DNA of 33,848 bases from Bacteroidota bacterium (GTDB taxonomy: Bacteria; Bacteroidota; Bacteroidia; AKYH767-A; OLB10): NCBI GenBank assembly GCA_024643795.1, contig JAHEMF010000110.1, positions 86,137 to 119,984 on the forward strand, written 5' to 3'. Positions 31,796 to 33,848 of this stretch are shown piece after piece (position 1 is the stretch's first letter; every line of letters starts with the position of its first letter). The position numbers and the translations under genes are program-made. Under the pieces are notes generated by a model. That model saw only the letters and a list, made by a program, of their open reading frames with translations, was not told the DNA's origin and made no database searches.

Positions 31796-32809
31796 TTACT
31801 CTTCGGTAGTTCCGAGTGAAGCCCGGATCTTACCTTCAATTTCATCAGCCAGTTCAGGGTTATCAATGAAAAGTTGACGCACGGCTTCTCTTCCCTGCCC
31901 AAGCTTGGTATCGCCATAGCTAAACCATGAGCCGCTCTTTTTGACAATATCCAGATCCACTCCCAGATCAACAAGCTCACCCGTTTTAGAAACACCTTCA
32001 CCATACAGTATATCAAATTCTGCTGTTCTGAATGGCGGTGCTACTTTATTCTTCACAATTTTAACTCTGGTACGGTTACCTATAACATTTTCACTGTCTT
32101 TTATCTGACCTATTCTTCTGATATCTAATCTTACAGATGCATAGAATTTAAGTGCATTACCACCTGTTGTGGTTTCAGGGTTACCAAACATAACACCGAT
32201 CTTCTCTCTCAATTGATTGATGAAGATGCAACAACAGCCGGTTCTGCTGATTGAAGCAGTGAGCTTTCTTAATGCCTGAGACATTAGTCTTGCCTGAAGG
32301 CCCATTTTGGAATCACCCATTTCACCTTCGATCTCACTTTTGGGAGTTAGTGCGGCCACTGAATCAATAACGATGATGTCTATTGCTCCCGAACGGATCA
32401 GATTATCAGTGATCTCCAACGCCTGTTCACCATTATCAGGCTGAGAGATAAGGAGGTTCTGGATATCAACCCCCAGCTTTTGAGCATAATACCTGTCAAA
32501 GGCATGTTCAGCATCAATAAAGGCTGCAATTCCACCATTCTTTTGTACCTGAGCAATGGCCTGAATAGCAAGTGTTGTTTTACCGGACGACTCAGGACCG
32601 TATATCTCGATCACACGGCCTTTGGGCAGCCCACCTATTCCCAAGGCCATATCAAGAGAAATAGAGCCTGTTGAAATGGCGTCTATTGCTTCGATTGGCT
32701 CATCACCCATCCTCATGATGGTACCTTTTCCATAGGTCTTTTCGATCCGGTCGATCGCCAGTTGAAGTACCTTTAGTTTCTCTTTGCTTGTTGCTTCTGT
32801 AGCTGACAT
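31796..32809 (-). CDS. recA: Recombinase RecA
   Basis: RecA forms filaments on single-stranded DNA for homologous strand exchange and activates LexA cleavage. The 337-residue protein has the Walker A box GPESSGKTT near 69-77 ([15 protein letters not shown]). Further on come the conserved blocks [18 protein letters not shown], the Walker B region [19 protein letters not shown], the DNA-binding loop region [15 protein letters not shown], and [19 protein letters not shown]. The C-terminus is short and acidic, ending GTTEE. A probable promoter lies about 115 bp upstream, and no obvious LexA-type palindrome was recognised. The gene is transcribed alone between two terminators. Confidence 0.98.
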   Translation of the reverse strand: MSATEATSKEKLKVLQLAIDRIEKTYGKGTIMRMGDEPIEAIDAISTGSISLDMALGIGGLPKGRVIEIYGPESSGKTTLAIQAIAQVQKNGGIAAFIDAEHAFDRYYAQKLGVDIQNLLISQPDNGEQALEITDNLIRSGAIDIIVIDSVAALTPKSEIEGEMGDSKMGLQARLMSQALRKLTASISRTGCCCIFINQLREKIGVMFGNPETTTGGNALKFYASVRLDIRRIGQIKDSENVIGNRTRVKIVKNKVAPPFRTAEFDILYGEGVSKTGELVDLGVDLDIVKKSGSWFSYGDTKLGQGREAVRQLFIDNPELADEIEGKIRASLGTTEE

Positions 32810-32925
32810 GTTGAAAAATTTAAAATTGATTAATATTTATAACTAATTGTTTTTCAGTTTATTATTTCATAAAGATCATCTTCCTGACATATTAATGATC
32901 GTATCACAATCAAAACCCACCTTTA

Positions 32926-32955
32926 CAAATATGGTAAAAGTTTTGAATGAACCAA
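32926..32955 (-). promoter_or_regulatory. Probable recA promoter (TTG-N19-CATATTTG)
   Basis: On the minus strand TTG (32955-32953), 19 nt and CATATTTG (32933-32926) differ by one base from the Bacteroidota consensus TAnnTTTG with optimal spacing. The leader to the recA ATG would be about 110 nt and is AT-rich. Confidence 0.45.
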
Positions 32956-32990
32956 GTAAAAATGAAATAAATTGTTTTCAACAGGTCAAT

Positions 32991-33017
32991 AAAAAAGGCC
33001 GGGATCTCTCCCGGCCT
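32991..33017 (-). terminator. Intrinsic terminator after the PspC-like gene
   Basis: On the minus strand AGGCCGGGA (33017-33009) and TCCCGGCCT (33004-32996) form a nine-pair stem with a GAGA loop, followed by a run of T (32996-32991). It separates the PspC-like gene from recA. Confidence 0.92.
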
Positions 33018-33059
33018 GCCTCAATAACCATACTCAATATAAAAACCTAATATTCTTGT

Positions 33060-33848
33060 TTAGTTTGACTCTATGGTGATACCATCCTCTGATATATCAA
33101 TGTTAACATCTTCACCATCTTTAATTAAAGAATCCTTTGAACTAAATCCTTTGACGCGTACACCTTTCCCATCGATCTTGATCTTAACATTATCATGAGA
33201 CCTTGATGAATGACCATACGAAGGCAAATTACAGCCAATGCATTCAAGTCCTGATGGTGTCATCGTCCATGCTTTACCTACCATGTCACCATCATACGTG
33301 TTGGTCACGTTTTCGATATCGTAAATTATATCGTCCATATTATCGGCCATATATACCGTTTTTCCTTCAGGCACTTTCAACACAAGTTGTAACTTCTGAC
33401 CTCTGTACATGGCACCGGCCGGCAAGATGAATCCTTCATCAAACCGAATGGTTGAACCTTCCTGTACGATCCGGTATTGGATACTCCTTGCATTGTTAAC
33501 TGCACTTCTTCTATCCTTTCCTCTTGCAGAACCAATTTGTACCAACTCAAATTCAGTACCTGTAGATTTTATGATATCCAGCTTTACATCACCTATGTTT
33601 ATTGAATCTTGGCCTGAATTGATATCCCAACCTGAGTCAAGTCCTTTTGTATCGAAATAATATGCTTCATCTCTCATTCCATTTGGATAAAACACATCCA
33701 GATTGAGTGTATCACCCTGAGGTTGTAACAATGGGATCTCAATCCGCTGCACTTCTCTGGTCTTAAATTCTCCGGCAATTGATGTAGCAACAGAAATTGA
33801 AAGTACCAGACCAATTATCCACAGAGCCAAAGCCGACCAGTTGAGGAT
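33060..33848 (-). CDS. PspC-like membrane protein, C-terminal part, N-terminus beyond the window
   Basis: The frame runs without a stop into the right edge, so at least 262 residues are seen and the start is missing. It begins with a membrane helix (NWSALALWIIGLVLSISVA) and then EFKTREVQR. About 230 extracytoplasmic residues with a beta-rich, repeated-strand appearance follow (SINIGDVKLDIIKSTGTEFELVQIG, VKIKIDGKGVRVKGF, VNIDISEDGITIESN). This resembles the C-terminal half of the Bacteroidota PspC-domain proteins, whose PspC domain and other helices would lie upstream, outside the window. Such proteins are linked to envelope stress. The assignment rests on this resemblance and is moderate. The gene ends before a strong terminator. 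Confidence 0.6.
   Translation of the reverse strand: MLNWSALALWIIGLVLSISVATSIAGEFKTREVQRIEIPLLQPQGDTLNLDVFYPNGMRDEAYYFDTKGLDSGWDINSGQDSINIGDVKLDIIKSTGTEFELVQIGSARGKDRRSAVNNARSIQYRIVQEGSTIRFDEGFILPAGAMYRGQKLQLVLKVPEGKTVYMADNMDDIIYDIENVTNTYDGDMVGKAWTMTPSGLECIGCNLPSYGHSSRSHDNVKIKIDGKGVRVKGFSSKDSLIKDGEDVNIDISEDGITIESN

Noticed and set aside
1-33848. CRISPR arrays, tRNA or rRNA genes, phage or transposase genes
   Set aside because: No regularly spaced repeats, no cloverleaf or rRNA sequence, and no integrase or transposase homology was noticed. Only a single short palindromic element was found.

Overview
The window is a gene-dense stretch of chromosome from a member of the Bacteroidota. Four lines of evidence agree. 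(1) Two or three large secreted proteins end in a type IX secretion (T9SS) sorting domain. (2) Several promoters fit the Bacteroidota pattern TTG plus TAnnTTTG instead of a sigma-70 pattern, and almost all genes lack a Shine-Dalgarno sequence. (3) Bacteroidota-typical families occur (DUF4199, DUF5683, WbqC, a LepB with an enlarged periplasmic domain, PspC with a C-terminal extension). (4) The core genes are of the Bacteroidota type. I see no phage, plasmid, insertion sequence, CRISPR array, tRNA or rRNA. The gene content is mostly conserved chromosomal backbone.

Layout. 1-2343 (minus): an operon of transaldolase, an FkbM-type methyltransferase and a truncated polytopic membrane glycosyltransferase. 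2398-2493 (minus): the SRP RNA gene with its own promoter and a terminator-like end. 2494-3098: a gene-free stretch with a 133-bp palindromic element. 3099-3767 (minus): an outer-membrane beta-barrel protein. 3997-6610 (plus): DUF4199 membrane protein, a GT2 glycosyltransferase and a GT4 glycosyltransferase, tightly packed. 6626-8914 (minus): a beta-helix T9SS cargo protein. 8970-13833 (plus): rlmE, a MORN-like repeat protein, mnmA, a lipoprotein and a T9SS subtilase. 13834-16377 (minus): an Asp-box propeller T9SS cargo protein.

16649-25971 (plus): a lipoprotein, parA, parB, DUF5683, dapB, lepB, a TPR lipoprotein, a WbqC protein, an acyl-CoA carboxylase beta subunit and a MazG-like pyrophosphohydrolase. 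26055-29231 (plus): the translation operon thrS-infC-rpmI-rplT, closed by a strong terminator. infC starts at AUU behind a full Shine-Dalgarno sequence. 29294-30682 (plus): a polytopic membrane protein. 30683-33848 (minus): a TPR lipoprotein, recA and the C-terminal part of a PspC-like protein that runs off the right edge.

Together the genes cover translation and RNA modification, chromosome partitioning, DNA repair, lysine/diaminopimelate synthesis, protein export and envelope glycan assembly. I found no convincing new multi-gene system. The most rewarding points are the infC start signal, the compact SRP RNA/transaldolase regulatory overlap, the palindromic intergenic element with flanking direct repeats, and a conserved-looking lipoprotein with CxxC and histidine motifs but no known function.
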